A stretch of 64,000 bases of DNA from Psettodes erumei (Eukaryota; Chordata; Actinopteri; Pleuronectiformes; Psettodidae). The position numbers were made by a program, and so were the translations under genes. Below, piece after piece: positions 63,566-64,000 of this stretch. Position 1 is the first letter of the stretch, and the number at the start of each line of letters is the position of its first letter. Location of the stretch: contig JAFBJZ010000781.1 of the NCBI GenBank assembly GCA_016785225.1, forward strand, positions 4,588,001 to 4,652,000. The letters are read 5' to 3'. A model generated the notes under the pieces. The model was not told where the DNA came from. It did no database searches and was given only the letters and a program-made list of their open reading frames with translations.

Positions 63566-64000
63566 ACGCGGTCACGTGACCTCCTCCACTACGGATCCCC
63601 GGCCTGACCTTGCTGGTGTAGAGGCACGGAGCGGTTCATTTGATCTAACAGGCCTACAGCTGAGCTAGACCCAGCGGTGAGGCCCGCCCGCCCGCTCCCC
63701 CGCTCCATGCCCGCTCTAGCATGGCTGTATTTAGGAAGCCTGGTAGCTAGCTTTACATCACAGCTCAATAGCATCGCGTTGCCTCCGAACCTACATGTCA
63801 ATTCCGTGTCACACAGTCCGCCGAGCGAAAAAAGAGGTAGAGGTGGTCTGTGATAAAGCGCGAGCTGACAGAGAGCAGAGCGATAGAGAGAGAGAGAGAG
63901 AGACACGCTGGTAATTTTGGTAGAATGAAGCCGCGTCGCCGAGCAACCTCCGCCCGGGCATGAAAAACACAAGCCTGCCATGACAGTGACTGCAAACGGA
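63566..64000. other. CpG-dense right end
   Basis: GC-rich with CGCCCGCCCGC-type sequence, CACGTGAC (E-box) near 63570 and a GA repeat. A promoter or first exon of a transcript leaving the window is possible; none is shown. Confidence 0.35.
63886..63903. repeat. (GA)n microsatellite
   Basis: About nine GA units in the CpG-rich right end. Confidence 0.85.

Noticed and set aside
63589..63981. 130-codon minus-strand frame at the right end
   Set aside because: The frame runs through a GA repeat and CpG-rich DNA; GC-rich DNA has few stops. No family resemblance.

Overview
The window looks like nuclear DNA of a vertebrate, most likely a teleost fish. It is intron-rich and AT-moderate, with long CA microsatellites, mononucleotide runs and decayed non-LTR retroelement pieces of teleost type. 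There are no operons, tRNA or rRNA genes, or CRISPR arrays. Nearly all open frames longer than 60 codons are chance frames in non-coding DNA.

One gene is clear. It is a fish orthologue of MVB12B (FAM125B), an ESCRT-I subunit, on the minus strand. I assembled it by hand from nine exons between about 30.3 kb and 2.97 kb: a non-coding 5' exon at about 30227-30300, then eight coding exons at 28487-28588, 23904-23999, 21989-22079, 20845-20974, 20560-20670, 14431-14492, 3421-3476 and 2970-3029. All splice sites are GT/AG and all phases join. The start codon is in exon 2, with an in-frame stop upstream in exon 1. The joined frame gives 233 residues: an N-terminal MABP (membrane-binding beta-prism) domain, a short variable linker and most of a C-terminal UMA domain. 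The last coding exon, about 30 residues if like human, was not found and is probably beyond base 1.

Layout: 1-2969 is the last intron seen; 2970-30300 is the gene, with an 11 kb intron at 3477-14430; 30310-64000 is upstream intergenic DNA. In tetrapods MVB12B lies between PBX3 and LMX1B. If that holds here, pbx3 lies beyond 64 kb and lmx1b beyond base 1, and the window is part of a regulatory block. That fits the many stretches rich in TAATTA, ATGCAAAT and TGATTAAT-like motifs, which look like conserved non-coding elements. Conservation was not computed, so those calls are tentative.

The two observations most worth a second look are these. First, a 207-base exon-like segment at 46732-46938 (minus strand, one open frame, strong acceptor, phase 1 at both ends) belongs to no gene I recognise. 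Second, the 60-base exon encoding the UMA core (2970-3029) is preceded in the transcript by a UG repeat, a G run and a polypyrimidine tract, and followed by another long UG repeat, an arrangement known from regulated exon skipping.
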